A stretch of 14,118 nt of DNA from JBBCJM01 sp037190175. Lineage in GTDB: Bacteria > Pseudomonadota > Alphaproteobacteria > Rhodobacterales > Rhodobacteraceae. Below, one piece after another: positions 1 to 6,925 of this stretch (the first letter of the stretch is position 1; the number at the start of each line of letters is the position of its first letter). The notes below the pieces were generated by a model. That model saw only the letters and a program-made list of their open reading frames with translations. It did not search any database and had not been told where the DNA came from. A program made the position numbers and the translations under genes. The stretch spans positions 1 to 14,118 of the forward strand of contig JBBCJM010000272.1 of assembly GCA_037190175.1 (NCBI GenBank), read 5' to 3'.

Positions 1-140
1 AGCGTGAAGTCGTCGGTATGGCACAGCCCCGTCGCCTTCACCTCCACCAGGACCTCGCCCTCCCGCGGGTCCTCCAGCTCAACCTCCATGATCTCCAGCG
101 GTCTCCCCGCGGCAACCGCCACGGCAGCTCGGGTGCGCAT
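1..140 (-). CDS. Class III alcohol dehydrogenase / S-(hydroxymethyl)glutathione dehydrogenase, N-terminal part
   Basis: Only the first 46 codons are in the window; the gene runs off the left edge. The N-terminus begins MRTRAAVAVAAGRPLEIMEV and continues into KATGLCHTDDFT, the highly conserved opening of glutathione-dependent formaldehyde dehydrogenase (FrmA/AdhC type, about 370 residues). Cys40 in GLCHTD is the expected first catalytic-zinc ligand. The enzyme oxidises S-hydroxymethylglutathione, formed spontaneously from formaldehyde and glutathione, to S-formylglutathione in the cytoplasm with NAD+. The ATG at 140-138 follows a strong GAGGAG ribosome site and lies 31 bases after the acylphosphatase-like gene, on the same strand, so it is probably the distal part of the oxygenase/transporter operon. 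There it would remove formaldehyde made by demethylation. Family is seen; the role in this operon is inferred. A general alcohol dehydrogenase of the same superfamily is possible but less likely. Confidence 0.85.
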   Translation of the reverse strand, partial: MRTRAAVAVAAGRPLEIMEVELEDPREGEVLVEVKATGLCHTDDFT

Positions 141-171
141 CTCTCTCTCCTCGATAAGTTCCACCGGCGGG

Positions 172-477
172 TCAGCGCCGCTCGAAACCGGCCAGGTTCA
201 GCCCCGGCGGCAGGTCGGTGCGGCTCCACTCGCGCACGTCGGCCTGGATCGGGCCCAGGCTGCAGACGATCTCGAAGGCATCGACCAGCGCCTGGGGGCC
301 CTGGGCCACGACGCGGACGCCCTCCGGGCCCGGGCTGATCCAGCCGGTCAGGCTCAGGCGGCGGGCGCGGCCCAGGGCGAAGGCGACGAAGGGTTCGCCC
401 AGACGGCCGCGGAACAGCAGATCCACCGCGCAGATCCGCTGCCCGCCCCGCCCGAACTCGCCACTCTCGTAGTCCAT
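172..477 (-). CDS. Degenerate acylphosphatase-like protein
   Basis: This 101-residue protein has acylphosphatase length and a recognisable core: an FRGRL strand at 22-26, RLSLTGWI at 40-47, and GVRVVAQGPQALVDAF at 53-68 followed by LGPIQADVREW. These align with the usual GRVQGVGFR, LGLTGWV and G.VEVVAEG segments. The two catalytic residues appear to be gone: the Arg of the phosphate-binding loop (GVxFR) falls in GEPFVAFAL, which is also about two residues shorter, and the Asn after LTGW(V)xN is replaced by Ser-Pro. It is therefore probably not a working acylphosphatase, and a binding or regulatory role is possible. The ATG at 477-475 has a GGGGGAGG ribosome site close upstream. It lies between the binding-protein gene and the formaldehyde dehydrogenase gene, on the same strand, after a stem-loop. 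The fold assignment is by eye and moderate. Confidence 0.55.
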   Translation of the reverse strand: MDYESGEFGRGGQRICAVDLLFRGRLGEPFVAFALGRARRLSLTGWISPGPEGVRVVAQGPQALVDAFEIVCSLGPIQADVREWSRTDLPPGLNLAGFERR

Positions 478-496
478 GCCCGCCTCCCCCAGGGTT

Positions 497-519
497 CCGC
501 GGGCCGGGCAGGCCCGCGG
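497..519. other. Intercistronic stem-loop
   Basis: A perfect 9-bp GC-only inverted repeat, CCGCGGGCC / GGCCCGCGG, with a 5-base loop (506-510) sits in the gap between the binding-protein stop and the next start. No U-run follows on the minus strand, so it is not a classical terminator. Stem-loops after periplasmic binding-protein genes often stabilise the upstream mRNA or trim downstream expression; that role here is inferred. Confidence 0.5.
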
Positions 520-526
520 GATGCCG

Positions 527-1606
527 TCATTGCGGCAAGGCGCCGTCCAGCCCCTGCACCAGCCAGTTCATCCCGAAGATCTCCGGGTCGGGCAGCACCT
601 CGCCCTCGGCCACGCGCTGCGCCCCGCTCTGGTCGTGGATCGGCCCGGCGAAGGCATGGGCCTCGCCGCTGATCAGCGCGGCCTCGGTCTCGCGGATCAG
701 GGCCATCTGCTCCTCGGTCAGCACCGAGCCCCAGGCCCCGACCGACACCGTGCCCGAGGCGAGCCCGCCGCGCTCGTCGTAGCCCTCGAAGGTCCCGTCC
801 AGGACCTGGCCGACCACCGCGACGAAATAGGGCCCCCAGTCGTTGATCACCGAGGCCAGGACCGCATCGGGCCCGTGCGCGCTCATGTCCGAGCCGGTGT
901 TGACCACGTAGACCCCCTCGGCCTGGGCCACGTTGACCACCGAGGGCGTGTCCTGGTGCAGCGAGAACAGCACGTCCGCCCCCTGCGAGATCAGCGCCCG
1001 CGCGGCCTCCTGCTCGCGCGCGGGGTCGAACCAGGTGTTCACCCAGACGATGCGGATGTTCACGTCGGGGTTCATCCGCCGGGCGGCCAGGGTGATGGCA
1101 TTGACCTCGGCCACCACCTCGGGGACGGCGAAGGCGGCGACGATGCCGATGATGTTGCTTTCCGTCACCATCCCGGCGGCCAGGCCGGCCAGGTAGAAGC
1201 CCTCGTAGTTGCGGGCGGTGAAGGTGCCGAAGTTCGCGGTCTGGCGATAGCCGCTGGCATGGATGAAGGCCACGTCCGGGCTGCGCTGTGCCAGCCGCAG
1301 CCCGTCGTTCATGTAGCCGAACGACCCCAGCATCACGAAGCCCGCCCCGTCGGCGACAAGCTGGTTCATGACGCGCCCGGCATCGGGGCCTTCGGGGACG
1401 TTCTCGACCGCCCGGGTGGTCACCCGGTCGCCGAAGGCCTCCTGCACCGCCCCGCGCCCCAGGTCGAGCTGCTTGGCCCAGCCCACGTCCGCGACCGGGG
1501 CGGGATAGATGAAGCCCGCCACCAGCGGCTGTTCCTGCGCCTGGGCGGCGCCAAGCGGCAGGGCCAGGCAGGCGGCGGCGATCCATCGGGTCAGTGTCGG
1601 TCTCAT
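527..1606 (-). CDS. BMP-family ABC transporter periplasmic substrate-binding protein (PnrA-like)
   Basis: A 359-residue protein with a Sec signal peptide: Arg near the N-terminus, a hydrophobic stretch IAAACLALPLGAA and AQA before a likely cut at 22/23. There is no lipobox Cys, so it should be a free periplasmic protein. The mature part opens LVAGFIYPAPVADVGWAKQ and contains ASGYRQTANFGTFTARNYEG and FYLAGLAAGMV, all typical of the Bmp/PnrA (Med) family. Characterised members bind purine nucleosides or related nucleobases, and a few bind other ligands such as riboflavin. The ATG at 1606-1604 follows AAAGGAAACAGGG. It is co-oriented with two permeases and a double ATPase, completing the importer. 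Placement behind oxygenase genes suggests it captures the oxygenase substrate. The ligand cannot be read from the sequence. Confidence 0.9.
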   Translation of the reverse strand: MRPTLTRWIAAACLALPLGAAQAQEQPLVAGFIYPAPVADVGWAKQLDLGRGAVQEAFGDRVTTRAVENVPEGPDAGRVMNQLVADGAGFVMLGSFGYMNDGLRLAQRSPDVAFIHASGYRQTANFGTFTARNYEGFYLAGLAAGMVTESNIIGIVAAFAVPEVVAEVNAITLAARRMNPDVNIRIVWVNTWFDPAREQEAARALISQGADVLFSLHQDTPSVVNVAQAEGVYVVNTGSDMSAHGPDAVLASVINDWGPYFVAVVGQVLDGTFEGYDERGGLASGTVSVGAWGSVLTEEQMALIRETEAALISGEAHAFAGPIHDQSGAQRVAEGEVLPDPEIFGMNWLVQGLDGALPQ

Positions 1607-1663
1607 TCCCTGTTTCCTTTCGTTATGGGTGGTTTCTTGGTCGGCTCGGGCGAGGGCGCGGGG

Positions 1664-2587
1664 TCAGACCGCGCCGTTGTAGGTGCGGCCCAGCGAGGCC
1701 GGGGCGTTCAGGCGCATCTTGCGCCCGTCCATGGACAGCAGCGAAATCGCGACGATCGTGGCGATGTAGGGCACGCTGGTCAGCAGCTGCGAGGGGACCG
1801 AGATGCCCATGCTCTGCACCAGCAGTTCGGCGATGGTGGCCGCGCCGAACAGATAGGCGCCGATCACCAGCCGCCCCACCCGCCAGGTGGCGAAGACCAC
1901 CAGCGCCACCACGATCCAGCCGCGCCCGGCGATCAGCCCGTCCGACCAGAGCGTGGCCGAGACCACCGAAATGAAGCCCCCCGCGAGCCCCGCCATGAAC
2001 CCGCCGGCCAGGATCGTCAGGAACCGGGTGGCCAGCACGCTGTAGCCGATGGCATGGGCGGATTCCGGCGATTCCCCCACCGCCCGCACGATCAGCCCCA
2101 GCCGCGTGCCGTGCAGCATCCACCAGAGCGCCAGCGCCAGGAGGGGCGCGAGATAGACCAGCAGCGAATGGTTGAAGAGGCCGGGGCCGAGGATCGGGAT
2201 TTCGGACAGCACCGGAACCGGCAGGCGGGCCATGGGGGCGACCGTCATCCCCTCGTAGGGCTTGCCGATCAGGCCCGACAGGCCGAGGCCCAGGATGCCG
2301 ACCGCGATCCCCGTGGCCACCTGGTTGCCCAGCGCCAGCAGCACCACCGCGGCGAACAGGACCGACAGCGCCACCCCCGCCAGCCCGCCGGCCAGCAGCG
2401 CCAGCCAGGGGCTGGCGGTGGCGGCGACGACCAGGAACCCCACCACCGCGCCCAGCGCCATCATCCCCTCGATGCTGAGGTTGAGCACGCCGGCGCGTTC
2501 GACCACCAGCTCGCCCATCGCGGCCAGCAGGAGCGGCGTCGCCGCCATCAGCGTGCCCGAGAGCAGGAAGACCAGCGTCACGTCCAT
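1664..2587 (-). CDS. BMP-family ABC transporter permease, second subunit
   Basis: A 307-residue, very hydrophobic inner-membrane protein of the LivH/BPD_transp_2 superfamily. It starts MDVTLVFLLSGTLMAATPLL and carries the family sequence ERAGVLNLSIEGMMALGA near residues 30-47, followed by several membrane spans and a C-terminal VATIVAISLLSM span. It pairs with the permease encoded just upstream to form the membrane channel. The ATG at 2587-2585 overlaps the upstream TGA by one base (TGATG), which fixes the start and implies translational coupling. An apparent longer reading frame extending to 3355 overlaps the upstream permease gene in another frame and is an artefact. The length matches YufQ/NupC-type permeases (about 300-320). 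Confidence 0.9.
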   Translation of the reverse strand: MDVTLVFLLSGTLMAATPLLLAAMGELVVERAGVLNLSIEGMMALGAVVGFLVVAATASPWLALLAGGLAGVALSVLFAAVVLLALGNQVATGIAVGILGLGLSGLIGKPYEGMTVAPMARLPVPVLSEIPILGPGLFNHSLLVYLAPLLALALWWMLHGTRLGLIVRAVGESPESAHAIGYSVLATRFLTILAGGFMAGLAGGFISVVSATLWSDGLIAGRGWIVVALVVFATWRVGRLVIGAYLFGAATIAELLVQSMGISVPSQLLTSVPYIATIVAISLLSMDGRKMRLNAPASLGRTYNGAV

Positions 2588-3681
2588 CACAGCGCCCCCC
2601 GATGCGCGGGCTCGCGCCGGCGCAGCCGCACGCGATAGTCGGTGAACAGCCGCGCGGCGATGTAGCTGACCAGCAAGACGCCCTGCAGGACGGTATTGAC
2701 CGTATAGGGCACCCCGGCCGAGGCCTGGGCGATGTCGCCGCCCACATAGACCACCGCCATGAAGAAGGCCGCGAACAGGATCCCGAAGGCGTTGAGCCCG
2801 CCCAGGAAGGCCACGATGATGGCGGCGAAGCCGTAGCCCGGCGAGATCGCCCGCTGCAGCTGGCCCAGCGGCCCCGCCACCTCGAACACGCCCACCAGCC
2901 CGGCGGCCGCGCCGCCGATGCACAGGCTGAGCCACACCGCCCGCCGCTCGCGGAAGCCGGCATAGCGCGCGGCGTCCGGGGCGATCCCGCCGACCTGCAG
3001 CTTGTAGCCGGTCATGCTGCGCTCGACGAACACCCAGGCGGCGAGGCTCAGCGCCAGCGCGATCAGGATCGAGACGTTGGCCCGCCCGATGTCGAACAGC
3101 AGCGGCAGCATCGCCGCCTCGGGGAACAGGGCCGACTGCGGGAAGTTGAACCCGAAGGGATCGCGCAGCGGGCCCGAGACCAGATAGTAGAGCAGTTGCA
3201 GCGCGATGCTGTTCAGCATCAGCGTGACCAGGATCTCGTTGGCGTTGCAGCGGGTGCGCAGCACCGCCGCGATCGCCGCCCAGCCCATGCCGAAGGCCAT
3301 TCCGCAGATCGCCATGGCGGGAAGCATCAGCGGGCTGGTGCTGTCGTTGAACCACAGCGGCAGCAGGCTGCCCCCGATTGCGCCCAGCAGCAGCTGCCCC
3401 TCGGCCCCGATGTTCCAGACCCGCGCCCGGAAGCCGATGGCCAGCCCCTGCGCGATGATCAGCAGCGGCGCCATCTTCAGCAGCACCTCGCTGAGGTTGT
3501 AGAGGCTGGACAGCGGCGCGACGTAAAGCTGGTAGAGCGCCCGCGCCGGGGCCACGCCCTGCGACGACATCAGGACCAGCGCGGCCACCACCGTGGTGGC
3601 GACCGCGGCCAGGGGCGCCACCAGCGCCATCCGGGCCGGGCGGCCGATCCGCGGCTCGACGATCCAGGGCAGCCGCATCAT
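2587..3681 (-). CDS. BMP-family ABC transporter permease, first subunit
   Basis: A 364-residue multi-span inner-membrane protein. The N-terminus is MMRLPWIVEPRIGRP, then a membrane segment, then KMAPLLIIAQGLAIGFRARV and WNIGAEGQLLLGAIGG, the hallmark of the first permease of nucleoside-type BMP transporters (YufP/NupB-like). A later block, YGFAAIIVAFLGGLNAFGIL, followed by further spans is also typical. The start is taken at 3681, where ATGA overlaps the stop of the ATPase gene; a second ATG follows immediately at 3678. The protein is somewhat longer at its N-terminus than its partner permease. It ends in an Arg-rich cytoplasmic tail (VRLRRREPAHRGAL) overlapping the next start by one base. 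Function as half of the import channel is secure at family level; substrate is not. Confidence 0.9.
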   Translation of the reverse strand: MMRLPWIVEPRIGRPARMALVAPLAAVATTVVAALVLMSSQGVAPARALYQLYVAPLSSLYNLSEVLLKMAPLLIIAQGLAIGFRARVWNIGAEGQLLLGAIGGSLLPLWFNDSTSPLMLPAMAICGMAFGMGWAAIAAVLRTRCNANEILVTLMLNSIALQLLYYLVSGPLRDPFGFNFPQSALFPEAAMLPLLFDIGRANVSILIALALSLAAWVFVERSMTGYKLQVGGIAPDAARYAGFRERRAVWLSLCIGGAAAGLVGVFEVAGPLGQLQRAISPGYGFAAIIVAFLGGLNAFGILFAAFFMAVVYVGGDIAQASAGVPYTVNTVLQGVLLVSYIAARLFTDYRVRLRRREPAHRGAL

Positions 3682-5264
3682 GCCGGCACCTCGGCGCCGA
3701 AGGCCATCGGGGCCGGCGCGGCCGGGCGGCCCAGGAACCCGCCGGTCATGTAGTCGCCGATGGTCGCCACATCGGCCTCGGCCCGGCCGAGCGGCGGCGA
3801 GAGGTGGCCGCGGAACAGCACGTGGATCCGGTCGCTGACCTCGTAGAGCTCGTCCAGTTCGTCGCTGATCACCAGGATGCCGACGCCGGTGTCGCGCAGG
3901 TCGATCAGCTGCTGGCGGATCATCGCGGCCGCGCCCACGTCGACGCCCCAGGTCGGCTGGGCGGCGATCAGCACCCCGGGTTGCAGCCGGATCTCGCGGC
4001 CCATGATGAACTTCTGCAGGTTTCCGCCCGAGAGGCTGCGCGCCTCGGCCCCCGGCCCGGTGCAGCGCACCCCCATCTCGGCGATGCAGCGTTCGGCGAA
4101 GGCGCGCATCCGCCCGCGTTCGATCAGCCCGCGGCGGACCATGCCCCCCTGGGCATGGGCGGTCAGCAGCGCGTTCTCGGCCAGCGTCATCTCGGGGATC
4201 GAGCCGCGGCCGTTGCGGTCCTCGGGCACGAAGGCCAGTCCCAGCATCCGGCGCTGGCTGGCGTCCCGGTCGCCGCAGGGGGTTCCCGCCACCCGGATCA
4301 GCCCGCGCCGGTGGCGGTCCAGCGTGGTCTCGCCCGACAACAGCGCCGCCAGTTCCTTCTGCCCGTTGCCGGAGATGCCGGCGATGCCCAGGATCTCGCC
4401 GGGATAGAGTTTCAGCCGCAGCGCCTCGAGGGTGACGCCGAAGGCCTCGTCCGAGGGCTGGGTCAGCCCGTCCACCTCCAGCACCGGCTCGCGCCCCGGA
4501 TGGGGGGCCGACCGCCGGGGGTGCGGGATCTCGCGCCCGATCATCAGCCGGGCCAGTTCCGAGGCGCTGGCCCGGGCCGGATCGACGGTGGCCACCACCT
4601 CGCCCGCGCGCATCACGGTGGCGGAATGGCACAGGCTGCGGATCTCTTCCAGCTTGTGGCTGATGAACAGCACCGCGCAGCCCTGCGCGGCCAGTTCGCG
4701 GATCGTGGCGAACAGCGCCGGGATGCCGCTGGGCGGCAGGACCGAGGTCGGCTCGTCCATGATGATCAGCCGGGGTTCCTGAAGCAGGCAGCGGATGATC
4801 TCCACCCGCTGCCGCTCGCCCACCGACAGGGCATGGACCAGCGCGTCGGGGTTCACGGGCAACGAGAACCGCGCGCCGATCTCGGCGATGCGGGCGCGCA
4901 GCCGGGCCAGGCTTTCGGGCACGGTCAGCGAGATGTTCTCGGCCACGGTCAGCGACTCGAACAGCGAGAAATGCTGGAACACCATGCCGATGCCCAGCTT
5001 GCGGGCATGGGCGGGGCTGTGCAGCGCCACCGGCTGGCCCATCCAGCGCATGTCGCCCTCGTCGGGCGTCAGCACGCCGTAGATCATCTTCATCAGCGTG
5101 GACTTGCCCGCGCCGTTCTCGCCCAGCACGGCGTGGATCTCGCCGGGCCGGATCGACAGCGACACGTCGCGGTTGGCCACGACCGACTGGAACGCCTTGG
5201 TCACGCCCGCCAGTTCCAGCAGCGGCGGGTCGGGGCGGTGGTCTCGATCTTCGGCCGGGGCCAT
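3678..5264 (-). CDS. BMP-family ABC transporter ATP-binding protein, two nucleotide-binding domains
   Basis: A 528-residue fused double ATPase of the kind that serves sugar and nucleoside importers. Domain 1 has Walker A GENGAGKST at 48-56, Q-loop Gln97, signature LSVGE at 146-150 and Walker B LIIMDEP at 166-172. Domain 2 has the degenerate Walker A ISGNGQKE, signature LSGGN near residue 410, and the altered Walker B VLIAAQPTWGVD, in which AAQPT replaces the usual DEPT. The weak second site is normal for this family, so one active ATP site per fused chain is expected. It drives import through the two permeases encoded next. The ATG at 5264-5262 follows AGGGAGAGACGG. It is 57 bases after the reductase gene, with a hairpin between, which places transporter and oxygenase in one transcription unit. 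Confidence 0.93.
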   Translation of the reverse strand: MAPAEDRDHRPDPPLLELAGVTKAFQSVVANRDVSLSIRPGEIHAVLGENGAGKSTLMKMIYGVLTPDEGDMRWMGQPVALHSPAHARKLGIGMVFQHFSLFESLTVAENISLTVPESLARLRARIAEIGARFSLPVNPDALVHALSVGERQRVEIIRCLLQEPRLIIMDEPTSVLPPSGIPALFATIRELAAQGCAVLFISHKLEEIRSLCHSATVMRAGEVVATVDPARASASELARLMIGREIPHPRRSAPHPGREPVLEVDGLTQPSDEAFGVTLEALRLKLYPGEILGIAGISGNGQKELAALLSGETTLDRHRRGLIRVAGTPCGDRDASQRRMLGLAFVPEDRNGRGSIPEMTLAENALLTAHAQGGMVRRGLIERGRMRAFAERCIAEMGVRCTGPGAEARSLSGGNLQKFIMGREIRLQPGVLIAAQPTWGVDVGAAAMIRQQLIDLRDTGVGILVISDELDELYEVSDRIHVLFRGHLSPPLGRAEADVATIGDYMTGGFLGRPAAPAPMAFGAEVPA

Positions 5265-5295
5265 CCGTCTCTCCCTGTCATGGTTGCCGCGGCTT

Positions 5296-5314
5296 GCGGG
5301 CCCGGGGGGCCCGC
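5296..5314. other. Intercistronic stem-loop between reductase and transporter genes
   Basis: A perfect 7-bp inverted repeat, GCGGGCC / GGCCCGC, with a 5-base CGGGG loop lies in the 57-base gap between the reductase stop and the ATPase ribosome site. There is no U-tract on the minus strand. It may set the ratio of enzyme to transporter by mRNA processing or partial attenuation (inferred). Confidence 0.45.
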
Positions 5315-5321
5315 GCCCCGG

Positions 5322-6293
5322 TCAGATGTTCAGTACCAGAAGCCTGGACTTGCAGCGCGACACGCAGGGCGTGATCAGCCGCCCCGATTCCTGCTCTTCC
5401 GGGCTGAGGTAGAGGTCGTGGTGTTCGGGCTCGCCCTCGATCACCTCGGTTAGGCAGGTGCCGCAGACGCCCTGTTCGCAGCTGGTCTTGACCTCGATCC
5501 CGGCCTCGCGGATCACCTCGAGGATCGTGCGGTCCGAGGGCACCACCAGTTCGATCCCGCTCTTGGCCAGCCGCAGCACGAACTCGCCCTCGCCGGGGGT
5601 CAGCGTCGGCACCTCGGCCGAGAAATGCTCCAGCACCACCGCATCCGCGGGCCAGCCCGCGGTCTGGGCCGCGTGGCGCACCACGTCCATGAACGGGCTG
5701 GGGCCGCAGAGATAGACGGAATGACCGCCGTCGCGCAGGATCTCGTGCAGCACCTCGTTCAGCAGCGGCGGGACCAGGCCATAGTGATAGGCCACCCGGT
5801 CGGACCAGGGGCTTTCCACGATCAGGTCGCGGAAGGCGATCTCGCTGTTGGAGCGCACGAAGTAATGCAGCTCGAACTCGCGCCCCTCGGCCCAGAGCAC
5901 CTGCGCCATGCTGAGCAGCGGCGTGACCCCGATCCCGCCGGCCAGCAGCAGGCTGCGCCCCTCCGCCGCGCCGGGACGCAGGGCGAAGTTGTTGCGCGGC
6001 GCCTCGATCTGCACCGTGCCGCCCTCGCGCAGGTGGGTGTGCATCGCGCTGGAGCCGCCGCGGCCGTTCAGCTCGCGCTTGACCCCGATCAGGTAGCGGC
6101 TGCGGTCGGCGGGATCGTTGACCAGCGAATACTGCCGCGTCACCCCGGGAAAGGGGGTGACGGCGATATGCGCCCCGGCCTGGAAGGGCGGCAGCGGCTG
6201 CCCGTTCAGCGCCTCCAGCTCGAAGCTGCGGATTTCCGAGGTTTCCGAGCGGATGCGCCGCACCCTGACCTCGATCTCGCCGGCTGCGGTCAT
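5322..6293 (-). CDS. VanB/PDR-type oxygenase reductase (FMN, NAD(P)H, plant-type [2Fe-2S])
   Basis: A 323-residue class IA reductase that passes electrons from NAD(P)H through FMN and a ferredoxin cluster to a Rieske oxygenase. Order of parts: a flavin barrel with RQYSLVND at 53-60; a nicotinamide domain with LLLAGGIGVTPLLSM at 115-129 and YLCGPSPFMD at 194-203; and a C-terminal ferredoxin domain with Cys272, Cys277 and Cys280 in SCEQGVCGTC plus Cys310. All cluster ligands are present. The length matches VanB (about 315); unlike NdmD of the methylxanthine demethylase system there is no N-terminal Rieske domain. The ATG at 6293-6291 overlaps the GST stop as TGATG, so it is translationally coupled. 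It should serve the split oxygenase encoded upstream; an electron donor for that pair is otherwise absent from the operon. The larger open frame extending to 7766 is an artefact of GC-rich sequence. Confidence 0.93.
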   Translation of the reverse strand: MTAAGEIEVRVRRIRSETSEIRSFELEALNGQPLPPFQAGAHIAVTPFPGVTRQYSLVNDPADRSRYLIGVKRELNGRGGSSAMHTHLREGGTVQIEAPRNNFALRPGAAEGRSLLLAGGIGVTPLLSMAQVLWAEGREFELHYFVRSNSEIAFRDLIVESPWSDRVAYHYGLVPPLLNEVLHEILRDGGHSVYLCGPSPFMDVVRHAAQTAGWPADAVVLEHFSAEVPTLTPGEGEFVLRLAKSGIELVVPSDRTILEVIREAGIEVKTSCEQGVCGTCLTEVIEGEPEHHDLYLSPEEQESGRLITPCVSRCKSRLLVLNI

Positions 6294-6922
6294 CACACGT
6301 ACTCGGAAATGCCGGACATGGCGTGGAACTCCGGCAGCTTGCGGAACTCCCGCATCCAGTTGCGGATCGCGGGGTATTCCTCGTGCCCGATGCCGCCGTC
6401 GCCGGCCAGCGCCACATAGGGAAAGCAGGCCACGTCGGCGATGGTGGGCCGCTGCCCCACGATCCAGGTCGCGCCGTCGATCTCGCGGTGGGTCAGGTGG
6501 TCGTCCAGCACGCGGAAGGCCGCATGGGCCGACCGGCGGGCAGCAGTGATGTCCAGCTGGTAGCCCAGCGTGTCGTGCAGCCGCGCGGCCGAGGCCGCCA
6601 TGATCTCGCCGCCCGCGAACATCAGCCACATCATCACCGGGCCGAACAGCGCAGGGTCCCGCGGCAGCCAGGTTCCGCCCGCGTCGTACTTGTTGGCCAG
6701 GTGGCACAGGATCGCCTGCGCGTCGCGCAGCACCAGCCCGTCGTCCTCCAGCACCGGGATCTGGCCCAGCGGGTTCAGCGCCAGGAACTCGGCCGTCTTG
6801 TGCTCGCGCCCGGGATAGAAATCCACCTGCCGGCGCCGGTACTCCAGCCCCAGGAAGCCCAGCATCAGCCGCACCTTGTAGCAGCTTCCCGACAGCGAAT
6901 AGTCGTAGAGCGTGATGGTCAT
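6293..6922 (-). CDS. Glutathione S-transferase family protein, possible structural subunit of the oxygenase
   Basis: A 209-residue cytosolic GST fold. Residues 1-78 form the thioredoxin-like domain (TLYDYSLSGSCYKVRLML; NPLGQIPVLEDDGLVLRD with cis-Pro56), and an all-helical domain follows with the N-capping box PTIADVACFPYVAL. The usual Glu/Gln-Ser pair that holds the gamma-glutamyl part of glutathione (E/Q-S-x-A-I) reads Asp67-Ala68 (RDAQAIL), so classical glutathione binding may be weakened. It lies 3 bases after the iron-domain oxygenase gene and overlaps the reductase gene. That position resembles NdmE, a GST homologue needed for the NdmCDE N7-demethylase complex, where it is thought to be structural. 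Alternatives are a true glutathione transferase acting on a reactive product. Family is certain; role is inferred. Confidence 0.9.
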   Translation of the reverse strand: MTITLYDYSLSGSCYKVRLMLGFLGLEYRRRQVDFYPGREHKTAEFLALNPLGQIPVLEDDGLVLRDAQAILCHLANKYDAGGTWLPRDPALFGPVMMWLMFAGGEIMAASAARLHDTLGYQLDITAARRSAHAAFRVLDDHLTHREIDGATWIVGQRPTIADVACFPYVALAGDGGIGHEEYPAIRNWMREFRKLPEFHAMSGISEYV

Positions 6923-6925
6923 GGT

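Noticed and set aside
476..2638. A 720-codon plus-strand open frame opposite the binding protein and permease genes
   Set aside because: It is antisense to two clear genes, has the His/Gln/Gly/Asp-rich composition of a GC-driven shadow frame and shows no domain.
3804..5453. A 549-codon plus-strand open frame opposite the ABC ATPase gene
   Set aside because: Shadow of the ATPase gene: low-complexity composition, no motifs, and no ribosome site tied to an operon.
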